6,123 bases of DNA from Chloroflexota bacterium (GTDB taxonomy: Bacteria > Chloroflexota > Anaerolineae > UBA1429). Shown here one piece after another: positions 5,687 to 6,123 of this stretch (position 1 is its first letter; each line of letters starts with the position of its first letter). The DNA lies in assembly GCA_014360745.1 (NCBI GenBank), contig JACIWY010000237.1, forward strand, positions 1-6,123, in the 5' to 3' direction. The notes under the pieces are model-generated. The model was not told the origin of the DNA. It worked only from the letters and a program-made list of their open reading frames with translations, and searched no databases. A program made the position numbers and the translations under genes.

Positions 5687-6123
5687 ATGAGCGATTTGCG
5701 CCGCGTGTTGCTAGATGCGGACACAGAGCTAAGCCGCTTCGATCCCTTGCCGCGTATCCTTTTTTACGACGATTTCGACCGCGGCCTTCAAGGCTGGAGC
5801 GAGTTGATCGGCAACTATGAGCGTTCGTTGGAGAGCATGTTGCCCGCTTTTGCCGACCTGCGCCCGCCTATGCTCAGCAGCGCCACCATGTGGGACACAG
5901 GCACCGCCGGATCTTGGTCTGGCACGTATGCGCTCAAGCTGGCTACGCGCCCGAAGGCCGGCCATCTTGGCGCCTCGCTGAAACGGATTACCTGGCGTTG
6001 GCTTGGGCCGATCCGCCTGGAATGCTATTTTACTTTCAAGCCGGAGGCCAGCGAGTTGCGGCTCTCTGTCACCGACGTGCGCGCCGTGGGCGTGCTCTTT
6101 GATATACAGGATCAGGAACTGCG
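5687..6123 (+). CDS. Unrecognised protein, N-terminal 145 residues (runs off the right edge)
   Basis: An open frame starts at the ATG at 5687, five bases after the strong ribosome site AAAGGAG (5675-5681), and continues without a stop to the window end (145 codons plus two bases). There is no signal peptide or membrane segment. The start MSDLRRVLLD leads into ILFYDDFDRGLQGWSEL (24-40). This DDF-x-x-GLxGW pattern often opens beta-sandwich, lectin-like or carbohydrate-binding domains, and the later alternating strands (SGTYALKLAT, RLECYFTFKP, ELRLSVTDV) fit such a fold. Function is not identified; the sugar-related fold is inference from pattern alone. The frame begins 54 bases after the sppA stop, with the stop-codon hairpin between them and no clear promoter, so it may belong to the same transcript. 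Confidence 0.75.
   Translation, partial: MSDLRRVLLDADTELSRFDPLPRILFYDDFDRGLQGWSELIGNYERSLESMLPAFADLRPPMLSSATMWDTGTAGSWSGTYALKLATRPKAGHLGASLKRITWRWLGPIRLECYFTFKPEASELRLSVTDVRAVGVLFDIQDQEL

Noticed and set aside
1..6123. CRISPR array, tRNA or rRNA gene, insertion sequence or integron
   Set aside because: No spaced direct repeats, no cloverleaf-like sequence with CCA-type end, no ribosomal signature and no transposase or terminal inverted repeats were seen on either strand by eye.

Overview
The window is GC-rich (roughly 60%) and fully bacterial. The best guess for the source is a Chloroflexota (Anaerolineae-like) genome, but this is inference. The reasons are a T-box-controlled aminoacyl-tRNA synthetase gene outside a typical low-GC Firmicutes background, a secreted protein ending in an LPQTGGG-type sorting signal, and strong Shine-Dalgarno sequences throughout. 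There is no marker gene for a firm assignment.

Layout. The window is built around a divergent control region at about 3480-3630. To the left, on the minus strand, a well-formed sigma-70-type promoter (TTGACG-17-TATAAT, 3486-3514) drives a complete serine T-box riboswitch (3192-3479). This is followed by serS (seryl-tRNA synthetase, 1887-3176) and, 25 bases later, a class I methyltransferase with a C-terminal zinc ribbon (965-1861). A second near-consensus promoter (TTGAGG-17-TATAAT with an extended -10, 918-946) precedes a separately transcribed secreted, cell-wall-anchored protein (40-840). To the right, on the plus strand, a promoter (TTGTCA-18-TACAAT, 3596-3625) and a leader of about 118 bases with a large hairpin precede three closely spaced genes. 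These are a PHP-domain metallohydrolase (3750-4640), a membrane-anchored S49 protease of the SppA type (4679-5632), and an unrecognised gene that runs off the right edge (5687-6123).

Function. The minus-strand operon couples serine-tRNA charging to serS expression through the T-box: its specifier reads UCC, and its discriminator-pairing base (C) suits the G73 of bacterial tRNA-Ser. The methyltransferase probably shares this control because no other promoter or terminator is visible between it and serS. The plus-strand genes look co-transcribed, but no common pathway is evident from sequence.

The most striking unexplained signal is at 1883-1898, a 16-base sequence differing at one position from the canonical ParB-binding parS palindrome. 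It overlaps the serS stop codon. If genuine, it is a centromere-like chromosome segregation site and would suggest an origin-proximal locus. No CRISPR array, tRNA, rRNA or insertion sequence was seen.
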